Shown here: positions 8,082 to 15,230 of the stretch, in pieces
Layout: each line of letters starts with the position of its first letter
How positions within the stretch are numbered: position 1 is the stretch's first letter
Assembly (NCBI GenBank): GCA_016719055.1
Contig: JADKAW010000047.1
Span: 1 to 64,000, forward strand
DNA: 64,000 bases
DNA from: Candidatus Rhodoferax mariagerensis
GTDB lineage: Bacteria > Pseudomonadota > Gammaproteobacteria > Burkholderiales > Burkholderiaceae_C
Direction: 5' to 3'
The notes under the pieces: generated by a model
What the model was told of the DNA's origin: nothing
The model's input: the letters and a program-made list of their open reading frames with translations, nothing else
Database searches by the model: none
Program-made: the position numbers and the translations under genes

Positions 8082-11000
8082 TTATTTGTAAAATAATACT
8101 ACATCTGCGATATCTGCCACAAATTTAATTGGTCCTGTTTGCTCAGTAAATAGTTTGAATGTTTTTTCTGAGCTTGATAACATGCCATCCATCTTGCCAA
8201 CAGCCTTATTTAGTTGGTACCAATGCTTAGTAGCATTCCCGGCAGCATATAAATCTTCAGCAAGTGAACCAATACTTTGGCCAGTTTCTCCAAATTTGCT
8301 ACCATAAAATTCAAATGTTTTCGTTGACATTTGTTCATCGCCACTGATAACACTAACAGCATGCAAACCTTGATCTGAAACTGCCTTAACGCAACCAAAA
8401 CCAACAATTCCTATAGGGTTTATGCACGCACCAATAGAAGATATTGCTCCTTTAAAGGCTTCTGTAATTTCAATTGCAGAATCTAAACGTATATTTTTCG
8501 CTTCTATTTCGTAGCGTTCTTTCTCGCGCAATGCCACTTCCATCAATAGTTGATGCCGTCTGTCTGAGTCAGAAGAACGGTTGTAGGTTACTTGCCCACC
8601 GGCTACTTCTTTGGCCGTCAACCCACTCACATCCACAAACCTAACCGGATTATTCATCGCATAAACATACCGATTAAGCGACTGCGCATCGGTGTCGCTC
8701 CCTGGCTTGGGGTCTTTCGAGATAAAGCGGCCCTGCGCCGGGTTGTAATAGCGGGCGCGGATGTAGACCAGGCCGTTGCCCTCATCAAACAAGCCATAGC
8801 GGCCCACATATTTGTATGGGTTGATGCTGCTGCCGCTGCTGTTGACCAGCGTGCCGAAGGGGTCGTAGGCGTAGCGGTCGGTCACGGCGCCGGTGTTGTC
8901 GGTCAGGGCCACGGTGCTGCCGCGTGAGTCGTGGTGGTAGTAACGCACGTTGTTGCTTGCGTCTACCCGCGCCACCAGGCCCAGGCCGTAGACATACCAG
9001 GCGGTGATATTGCCCGCACTGTTGGTTTCAGCCAGCACGCGCGGCAGGGCGGCGTTCACATCCAGCACAAAGCGTGTAGTGCCGGCGGCAGTGGTGCGGG
9101 CCAACCGGTTGCCGCTGCCGTCGTACTGGTAGCTGGTGGTGCCGCTGCCAGCCACCGTGTTTTGCAGCAGGCGGTCTTGCGCGTCCCACGTGTAACTGTC
9201 AGTGCCCTTGGTGGTCTGGTTGCCATTGGCATCAAAGCTCTGCGTCGTTGCGTTGACTTGTGTCAGCCGGTTGTCGCTGCTGTAGCTGTAATTGGTGCTG
9301 CTGCTGGGGATGACTGGTGCAATGGGTGCGCTACCCGTTACCTGCGTCTGGTTGCCCAGCGCGTCCAGGGTATAGGCATAACTGGCAACGGCCTGCGGGC
9401 TGGCGGGCAGGCCATTCATGTGTATCAAGGCGGTCAATCGGTTGGCATTGTCATAGCCCAGGCCGGTCAGGGTGCCGTTGGGCTGTCCAGTGCTGCCTAG
9501 GCGCCCTGCTGCGTCGTAGTTGTAGCTGGTGCTGCGGCTGGCCCAGTCGGTCAGGCTGGTCAGGCGGTTCAGGCCATCGTAGGTGTAACTGACCTGTTTG
9601 CCGTCTGGGTAGGTCAGCGAGACCAGGTTGCCTGTGGCGTCATAGGCGTAACCCACGGTTTTGCCATGCGGGCTGGTGGTGCTGGTCAGCCGCTCCAGCG
9701 CGTCGTAGCTGTAGCTGCTGCTGCCCAGGCTGTCGGTCATGGCGGTGCGCTTGCCGTTGGCATCGTAGGCAAAGCTGACGGTGCTGGCATTCGGGTTGGT
9801 AATTTGGGTCAGCCGGTCGAGCGCGTCGTAGCTGTAGCTGATCACACTGCCGTCGGGTTTGGTGAGCTGGCTGCGGTTGCCCACCGCGTCATAGCCAATC
9901 CGGGTGACAAAACCACCGGGTTCGGTCTGGGTGGTGATGCGGTTGAGTGCGTCATAGGCATAACTGGTGACATTGCCTTTGGGGTCGGTGGTGCTGATGC
10001 GGTTACCGGCGGCGTCATAGGCATGGCTCAGAATGCCCCCCAGCGCGTCGGTCACCTGCGTCAGGCGGCCCGCGTCGTCGTAGCTGAAGCTGGTGATCTG
10101 GCCTTTGGCATTGGTGCTGGTCAGCACCCGGCCCAGCGCATCCAGTGTGCTACTGCTGTTCTGGCCCAGTGCATCGGTGCTTTGTACTGCGCGGTTCAGT
10201 GCGTCGTAGCTAACGCTGCTGCTGTGGCCCAGGGCGTCGGTCACGCTGGTGCGGTTGCCTTGGGCATCATAGGCATACTGGGTGATTTGGCCCAGCGCGT
10301 TGGTGCTGCTGGTCAGGCGGCCTGCCGCGTCATACGCGTACAGGGTGACCTTGCCGCGCGGGTCGGTGCTGGTTAGCTTGCGGTCGAGCGCGTCGTAGCT
10401 GGCGCTGCTGATGCCACCCAGCGCATTGGTCACGGTGGTGGGCAGGTCTTTGGCATCGTACACGGTGGTGGTGGTGCGGCCCAGTTTGTCGGTGCTGCTG
10501 ATGCGGTTGTTGTTGCCGTCGTAGCTGTAGCTCACAATGCCGCCCGCCGGGTCGGTGCTGGTGAGCAAATTGTCATTGGCATCGTAGGCGTAGGCGGTGG
10601 TGTGGCTCAGCGCGTCGGAGCGGGTCAGGCGCCTGCCTGCGGCGTCGTAAGTAAAGAGGGTGGAGTTGGTGAGCGCATCGCGGATTTGGCTCAGGTTGCC
10701 GGCCGCATCGTAAAGGTAGCTGGTGACGTTGCCACGCGCATCGGTCAGCCCAGTTGGCAGGCCGGCGCTGTCATAGGTGGTGCTGGTGACGTTGCCCAGA
10801 GCATCGGTGGTGCTGGTCAGATTGCCTTTGGCATCGTAGGCAAAGCTTGCCACCTTGCCCAGTGCGTCGGTGCGGGTTAGCGGGTTGTTGGCGCTGTCGT
10901 AGCTGATGCGGGTGGTGTTGCCCAGTGCGTCGGTCTTGACAGTGACGTTGCCACGCACGTCGTAGTCATAGGTGGTACGGTTGCCGTTGCGGTCGGTCAC

Positions 11001-12695
11001 GCTGCTGCGGTTGCCAGCGGTATCGTAGGTATAGCGCTGGCTGTGGCCCAGTGGGTCGTCCTCTTGAATCAGGCGCAGCAGGCTGTCGTGGGTGTGGGTG
11101 CTTACCTGGCCCAGCGGGTTGGTGATGGTGGTCTGGCGCGTCAGCGGGTTGTAGACGTAGCTGGTTTGGCCAAGCTTGGCGTCCCGCTGCGAGGTGACCA
11201 CGCGCAGCGCGGCATCATAAGTGTTGCTGACAAACACATTGCCACGCGGGTCGGTGGCGGTCAGCATCTGGTGGTTGGCGTCGTAGCTGTAATTGGTGAT
11301 CTGGCCCGCGGGGTCGGTGGACGTGATCAAGTCGCCGGCGGGGTTATAGCTGAAGCGCACCGTGCGGCCCAGAGGGTCGGTGAGCTGGGTGATGCGCCCT
11401 GATGCGTCGTAGCTCAGGTCAATGGGCCGCCCGGCGGTGTCGGTGATGCGCGTGAGCAAGGCACCGGTGTAGCTCAGGGCAATCGTGTTGCCGTTGCGGT
11501 CAGCAATCGACTGCAGCCGCAAGTCTGCACCAAAGCGATAAACGCGCTGGTCCTTTTGCGTCAGGGTGTAGCTGGCATCAGGTGCCTTGACCAGGGTGTC
11601 AAACACGCCGTATTGCGCCGTGTAGCCGCCGCTGCCATCGGGCGCAAAGGTGACGGTGTGGCCATCGCCATGGCGCACGGTCACGTTGCTGGTGCCATCC
11701 ACCGCCAGGCTGGTGTGGTAACTGTGCGTCCAGCCGAAGCCCAGCGGGCCGTTCAAGGGGTCCATGGCGTTGTAGCCGCGCTCAAAGGCAAAGCCAAGGC
11801 CTTTGCCAGGCAGTTTGAGGTCGGTGCGGTTAAAGGTGTAGTTGCCGGTAGCGGTGTTGACCGGGTCGGCAGCGTAGCCGGATGGGGCGCTGGCGCCATA
11901 GGTGGACTGGTTCTTGGTGAGCAGGACATTAGCCGGGGTGTCGCCGCAGACATTGACCGGTGTGCCACCGCCTGCGAAACCGGGGACGGTGACCGACAGC
12001 GTCTGCCGTCCGGCGGCGACTGCGGAGAAGCTGAAGCTGCCGTTGGCGGCTGATGTGGTCGCGCTGGCACCAAGGTTGACAGTGATGTTGGATAAACCCT
12101 GGCCGGTGCTGGCATCGCGGACTTGACCGGTGACGGTGCCGCCTACTGCGCAAGGGGCGTTGGGATTCAATGAATCAAAAGAAGCAAAAGACTGTCCGCT
12201 TCGCACGAGGCGAACAAAGCTGGTACTCGCGTTGTAGTTGCCGCTGGTGTTGCCGCCGCCAAAGTAGACGCTCCAAGCGCCACCCGGATCGGGCGTATAA
12301 CTGGTCGAAGACCAGAACCAGTCAGCAGGTGTCCCCGGGAAAGCGGCGGTGTCGATCTCTGGCACGCCGACGGTGTAAATGTCGAGTTTGGCCAGTGACT
12401 CCAGCTCTTTCAAGTTGGGCACCCTCCAGTCGCTAAACCCTTTGTAATTGGCGGCATTGGCGGCCACCGCGGCATTCAAGGCCCCAGCCCAGTTGCCGTA
12501 AAAGGCCGTGCCAGCGGCACAAGTGCTTCCACTACGCCCATAAGAACATTGGTCCCACACAAGGCTGGTACTGCTATCCAACACGGTGCCGTTGGCGCTG
12601 ACGGTAAAGGGTGCTGCAGCCCAGCCCGGGGTTAAAAAAAACATGCTCAAAATCAGTGCAACGCATTGCATTATTTGCTCCACCAGCGTGTTCAT
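8082..12695 (-). CDS. Large secreted Rhs/YD-repeat protein with DUF1566-type N-terminus and unassigned tip
   Basis: The start is placed at ATG 12695, giving about 1537 residues and a signal peptide (MNTLVEQIMQCVALILSMFF...GWAAA); an upstream frame back to 12938 and an ATG at 12728 are alternatives. Domains in order: a DUF1566/Lcl-type domain (GFSDWRVPNLKELESL ... SFVRLVRSGQ), a carboxypeptidase-regulatory-like unit (VTGQVRDASTGQGLSNITVN), DUF6531 (GNYTFNRTDLKLPGKGLGFA), several dozen YD repeats, and the Rhs core (YDPFGTLVNSS, YKYVGRYGLFDEGNGLVYI, RYYNPAQGRFISKDP, DVSGL). After DVSGL come about 175 residues from clearly AT-richer DNA (8082-8600) with no domain I can name, as expected for a polymorphic toxin tip. 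No immunity gene is recognised downstream. Confidence 0.85.
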   Translation of the reverse strand: MNTLVEQIMQCVALILSMFFLTPGWAAAPFTVSANGTVLDSSTSLVWDQCSYGRSGSTCAAGTAFYGNWAGALNAAVAANAANYKGFSDWRVPNLKELESLAKLDIYTVGVPEIDTAAFPGTPADWFWSSTSYTPDPGGAWSVYFGGGNTSGNYNASTSFVRLVRSGQSFASFDSLNPNAPCAVGGTVTGQVRDASTGQGLSNITVNLGASATTSAANGSFSFSAVAAGRQTLSVTVPGFAGGGTPVNVCGDTPANVLLTKNQSTYGASAPSGYAADPVNTATGNYTFNRTDLKLPGKGLGFAFERGYNAMDPLNGPLGFGWTHSYHTSLAVDGTSNVTVRHGDGHTVTFAPDGSGGYTAQYGVFDTLVKAPDASYTLTQKDQRVYRFGADLRLQSIADRNGNTIALSYTGALLTRITDTAGRPIDLSYDASGRITQLTDPLGRTVRFSYNPAGDLITSTDPAGQITNYSYDANHQMLTATDPRGNVFVSNTYDAALRVVTSQRDAKLGQTSYVYNPLTRQTTITNPLGQVSTHTHDSLLRLIQEDDPLGHSQRYTYDTAGNRSSVTDRNGNRTTYDYDVRGNVTVKTDALGNTTRISYDSANNPLTRTDALGKVASFAYDAKGNLTSTTDALGNVTSTTYDSAGLPTGLTDARGNVTSYLYDAAGNLSQIRDALTNSTLFTYDAAGRRLTRSDALSHTTAYAYDANDNLLTSTDPAGGIVSYSYDGNNNRISSTDKLGRTTTTVYDAKDLPTTVTNALGGISSASYDALDRKLTSTDPRGKVTLYAYDAAGRLTSSTNALGQITQYAYDAQGNRTSVTDALGHSSSVSYDALNRAVQSTDALGQNSSSTLDALGRVLTSTNAKGQITSFSYDDAGRLTQVTDALGGILSHAYDAAGNRISTTDPKGNVTSYAYDALNRITTQTEPGGFVTRIGYDAVGNRSQLTKPDGSVISYSYDALDRLTQITNPNASTVSFAYDANGKRTAMTDSLGSSSYSYDALERLTSTTSPHGKTVGYAYDATGNLVSLTYPDGKQVSYTYDGLNRLTSLTDWASRSTSYNYDAAGRLGSTGQPNGTLTGLGYDNANRLTALIHMNGLPASPQAVASYAYTLDALGNQTQVTGSAPIAPVIPSSSTNYSYSSDNRLTQVNATTQSFDANGNQTTKGTDSYTWDAQDRLLQNTVAGSGTTSYQYDGSGNRLARTTAAGTTRFVLDVNAALPRVLAETNSAGNITAWYVYGLGLVARVDASNNVRYYHHDSRGSTVALTDNTGAVTDRYAYDPFGTLVNSSGSSINPYKYVGRYGLFDEGNGLVYIRARYYNPAQGRFISKDPKPGSDTDAQSLNRYVYAMNNPVRFVDVSGLTAKEVAGGQVTYNRSSDSDRRHQLLMEVALREKERYEIEAKNIRLDSAIEITEAFKGAISSIGACINPIGIVGFGCVKAVSDQGLHAVSVISGDEQMSTKTFEFYGSKFGETGQSIGSLAEDLYAAGNATKHWYQLNKAVGKMDGMLSSSEKTFKLFTEQTGPIKFVADIADVVLFYK

Positions 12696-12850
12696 ACCCA
12701 CCGGGTTGGGAGTGCTACCAATAGTCATGGACAAAGCTTTCTTGGGTGGTACACCAAAATGCACCGCTAAATCTGTGGCAGGTTTCCAGATGGGCAGGCG
12801 GCTGTACAAAGCCATGTTGTAGTAATTCAGCGATTTATCAAAATGCAATT

Positions 12851-13588
12851 TCACTGTCCGCTTCGCACGAGGCGAACAGAGTTGGAATTGGACTTGAGTT
12901 CGTAGCTGGTGTGGCCTTTGTTGAAAATGACCGTCCATGCGGCAACCGGTTCCGTTGCAACGGTATCGCTGGTCCAGTAAGAGTAGGTTGGCGTGGCGGG
13001 GAAGTAGTTGGCGTCGATCATGGGGCCGGTCGGCAACCCGAGGTGAACAATGCTCAGCAGTTCACGCCTTGCGGGCAGGCGCCAGCCACTGGCAAAGCCG
13101 CAGCGGCCGGCTGCATTGGTGGCGGTGGGCAAGGTGACTTGGGCGTAGGGGGTCCAGTCGCCCTGACCGGTTTGCAACGACCAGATCAAGTTGGTCAGGT
13201 TGTCTTTGGTGCAAGCCCACTCGCTGGAGGCAGGGCTTGCACCGGTGTTGGCCGCGCCTGCGCAATTGAGCGCGCCATTCATGCACACCTTGGTAAAGTC
13301 AAAGCCCGCAGCGCCGCCCCCAATCTTTGGCAATGCTGCCTTGTCCCGGCCAAAACGGGCGTCCTGGCCCGGGTAGGCTGCGGCACTGCCGGTGTTGGCC
13401 GCGTTGCAGGCCACCATGGCGCTGCCGTCATAGCAGGTGGTTTGCCCGGTGTCATTGAGCAGGCCGGTGGGGCCAGCGGCCCAGGCGGTGCTGGCGCAGT
13501 GCAAGGCGCAGGTCAGCGCCATCAATGCGCGCAAAGCCCGCCGCCGCGCTGAAGCGAGTGTGGCAAGCACGGGGGAAAGAGCAGGCAT
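12851..13588 (-). CDS. Secreted DUF1566 (Lcl C-terminal-like) protein
   Basis: I start it at ATG 13588 because GGAG lies nine bases upstream and the protein then opens with a signal peptide (MPALSPVLATLASARRRALR...LHCASTAWAAG). The mature part (about 200 residues) has the DUF1566 layout: QTTCYDGSAMVACNAAN, FTKVCMNG, LIWSLQTGQGDW, GFASGWRLPARRELLSIV, YWTSDTVA and the closing SVRLVRSGQ. The following Rhs gene has the same type of domain at its N-terminus and also ends it with RLVRSGQ, so the two are related, and 155 bases separate them. The function is unknown; an exported surface or fibre-like role is inference. A terminator-bearing leader precedes it. Confidence 0.75.
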   Translation of the reverse strand: MPALSPVLATLASARRRALRALMALTCALHCASTAWAAGPTGLLNDTGQTTCYDGSAMVACNAANTGSAAAYPGQDARFGRDKAALPKIGGGAAGFDFTKVCMNGALNCAGAANTGASPASSEWACTKDNLTNLIWSLQTGQGDWTPYAQVTLPTATNAAGRCGFASGWRLPARRELLSIVHLGLPTGPMIDANYFPATPTYSYWTSDTVATEPVAAWTVIFNKGHTSYELKSNSNSVRLVRSGQ

Positions 13589-13730
13589 GAACAAAGGCTC
13601 CAGAATGAAAAAACCGCCCGGTGCCAAAGAGCACGGGGCGGTTGAGTTCGCGTTGTTTGGCTTGGCAGTCACGGTAGCTGTCCCCCTGTTAGTTGTGTGA
13701 TTTTTTTGTTGTCTGCGACACCATAACGCG
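13589..13730 (-). promoter_or_regulatory. Terminator-containing leader of the DUF1566-Rhs unit (possible attenuator)
   Basis: Read on the minus strand, the leader contains a short structured GC-rich segment (AACAGGGGGACAGCTACCGT near 13670-13690, GACTGCCAAGCC after it). A strong intrinsic terminator follows, then GGAG and the ATG of the DUF1566 gene. A terminator lying between promoter and ribosome site is the layout of attenuators and riboswitches. The sequence does not fit the c-di-GMP-I aptamer well enough for me to name a class. Confidence 0.4.
13605..13643 (-). terminator. Intrinsic terminator upstream of DUF1566 gene
   Basis: On the minus strand AACCGCCCCGTGC - TCTTTG - GCACCGGGCGGTT forms a stem of about 13 bp followed by TTTTTT. 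It lies only about 17 bases before the ATG at 13588, so it must be read through for the DUF1566 gene to be expressed from any upstream promoter. Confidence 0.8.
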
Positions 13731-13966
13731 GTGAATGTTGCAGCGCAAGATATTTTTTCTTGCGGCGCTGCGCCAAGCGCGCTTTTCGAAAACTGATTGA
13801 TACACGATTCGTAGCGGCTGGCGCATATCAGACGGGGGCTGCAGGCCTAAAACATCCTTTAAGTTGAAGGAAGGCCGCGTTGAGGTAACTTGTCGCCTGG
13901 ATGCAACGCGGCAATCGCGGCTGCAACCAGATCAAGCGGCAACAGGCGCGTCAACGGTGCGTCAAG
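13731..13966. other. Spacer without recognised gene; imperfect hairpin
   Basis: A hairpin-like segment GCGCAAGATATTTTTTCTTGCG lies near 13743-13764 within GCAGC...GCGCTGC, and GAAGGAAGGCC and GCGTTG/CAACGC repeats follow. The promoter of the DUF1566-Rhs unit is probably here. I see no coding region. Confidence 0.35.
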
Positions 13967-14236
13967 TTAAGACAAGGAACGCGCAGCGTTGATCAAACGG
14001 ACATTGGGCGCAGGTGGATGCGCCAGTAAATCCAGCACCCGCAGGCTGTCACGTTCAGAGAGCACCAGGCGCTCAGCCTGATTGATGACCGCATCTGCAG
14101 CGCGCAGCACATTGCCCAAGATAAAGTGGGGCAAATCTGTGTGGGTCAAGGCGCAGGCGCGCATCAGTTTGGCCTTGTCGGTGGCTTGAATTCGCAAGGT
14201 GATCCGGCTTTTGGTTTCTGTCGCTGGTTTGGGCAT
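13967..14236 (-). CDS. DUF1778-type antitoxin, apparently orphan
   Basis: The 89-residue protein begins MPKPATETKSRITLRIQATD, a ribbon-helix-helix start (RITLRI) with the DUF1778/TacA-like continuation KAKLMRACALTHTDLPHFIL, and ends with VLSERDSLRVLDLLAHPPAP followed by NVRLINAAR. TacA-like antitoxins bind DNA through the RHH part and neutralise a GNAT toxin through the C-terminal tail. The toxin gene should follow immediately on the minus strand, but 13731-13966 holds no acetyltransferase frame. It is therefore an orphan antitoxin or regulator at the border between the accessory region and the core block. Confidence 0.75.
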   Translation of the reverse strand: MPKPATETKSRITLRIQATDKAKLMRACALTHTDLPHFILGNVLRAADAVINQAERLVLSERDSLRVLDLLAHPPAPNVRLINAARSLS

Positions 14237-14295
14237 GAGGCATTCCCTTTTTTATGTGCCTTGAAAGTGAACAAGTTCCACCCTCAATCACCAGT

Positions 14296-15153
14296 CTATC
14301 TTGCAGCCGCCAACACGCACAACGCCTGCACCGTCTCTTTCACATCATGCACCCGCACCACGGCAGCGCCGCGTTGCACCGCCAGCAAGGCAGCTGCCAA
14401 GCTTGGTGCCAGGCGCTGTTGTGCGGACAGCGTCTGCCCCGATTCCGCGCCTGCCGTCATGCCCGCCAGTGACGACTTGCGCGACCAGCCGATCAAAAGC
14501 GGGTAGCCGGCAGCCAGCAGTTCTGACTGACGCGCCAGGAGTGCAAAATTCTGTTCCACGGTTTTGCCAAAGCCAATGCCCGGGTCAACCAAAATTCTGG
14601 TCTTTTCGACCCCCAGCCCGCACAGGGTCTGCGCAGACCGCTCTAAAAACAAGAGCACCTGCGGCACCACATCACCCTGCATCGGCTGCACCTGCATGGT
14701 TTGCGGGTCTCGGTGCATGTGCATCAGACACACCCCGCAGTTGGCGTGATGGGTTATGACCTGCGCCGCTTGCATCAAACCATCACCACCCACCCAGCGC
14801 AAGGCCCAGATGTCGTTGATGATGTCAACGCCCAAGTCCAGTACCGCCTGCATCACCTGCGGCTTGTAAGTGTCGACCGAGACGGGCACACCCAGGCTGA
14901 CTGCCGCCCGCACCACCGGCAGCACACGGGCCAGTTCGTCTTGCAGGCTCAGTGGCTGGGCGCCCGGGCGTGTGGACTCGGCACCAATGTCCAAAATGTC
15001 GGCACCGTCGCGCAACAACTGCTCGCAATGCCGCAGCGCAGAGGCGGTTGAGAAGTTTTGGTCGCCATCTGAAAACGAGTCGGGCGTGACGTTGACAATG
15101 CCCATCACTTTGGGCCTGCTCAGGTCAATCTGGAACCGGGTGGTTTGCCACAT
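14296..15153 (-). CDS. folP: Dihydropteroate synthase
   Basis: The 285-residue enzyme joins p-aminobenzoate to dihydropterin pyrophosphate in cytoplasmic folate synthesis. The TIM-barrel motifs are intact: GIVNVTPDSFSDGD near residue 18, ADILDIGAESTRPGA near 52, VDTYKP, NDIWAL, DPGIGFGKT near 195, GWSRKSSL near 222 and VRVHDV near the end. It follows ftsH on the same strand, as in most beta- and gammaproteobacteria. However, glmM, which normally comes next, is absent, and accessory DNA begins about 60 bases after the stop. Confidence 0.95.
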   Translation of the reverse strand: MWQTTRFQIDLSRPKVMGIVNVTPDSFSDGDQNFSTASALRHCEQLLRDGADILDIGAESTRPGAQPLSLQDELARVLPVVRAAVSLGVPVSVDTYKPQVMQAVLDLGVDIINDIWALRWVGGDGLMQAAQVITHHANCGVCLMHMHRDPQTMQVQPMQGDVVPQVLLFLERSAQTLCGLGVEKTRILVDPGIGFGKTVEQNFALLARQSELLAAGYPLLIGWSRKSSLAGMTAGAESGQTLSAQQRLAPSLAAALLAVQRGAAVVRVHDVKETVQALCVLAAAR

Positions 15154-15184
15154 CGTGCTTGGCTACAACTTTTGGTGACGCCAT

Positions 15185-15209
15185 GAAAAACGGGGCCTGC
15201 GCCCCGCCA
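15185..15209 (-). terminator. Terminator between ftsH and folP
   Basis: On the minus strand CGGGGC-GCAG-GCCCCG is followed by TTTTT. It lies between the ftsH stop (15231) and the folP start (15153), so it should lower but need not abolish co-transcription. Confidence 0.75.
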
Positions 15210-15230
15210 TTACGAACTGACAGCTTTCAA

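Noticed and set aside
7847..8128. Plus-strand frame of 93 codons between the IS4 flank and the Rhs gene
   Set aside because: It overlaps the DUF4160 start and the Rhs stop in antisense and has no protein features.
8600..11500. Regularly spaced short repeats, considered as a CRISPR array
   Set aside because: They are codon-level YD/Rhs repeats in an open reading frame, with no constant repeat-spacer pattern and no cas genes.
8592..12436. Long plus-strand open frames opposite the Rhs gene (for example 9666-10376)
   Set aside because: They mirror the YD repeats, have Val/Gly/Ala-rich repetitive sequences without domains or ribosome sites, and are shadows of the minus-strand gene.
13589..13730. 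c-di-GMP-I riboswitch call for the DUF1566 leader
   Set aside because: GACTGCCAAGCC resembles part of the GEMM core by eye, but the other conserved segments are not found, so I kept it as an unnamed leader.
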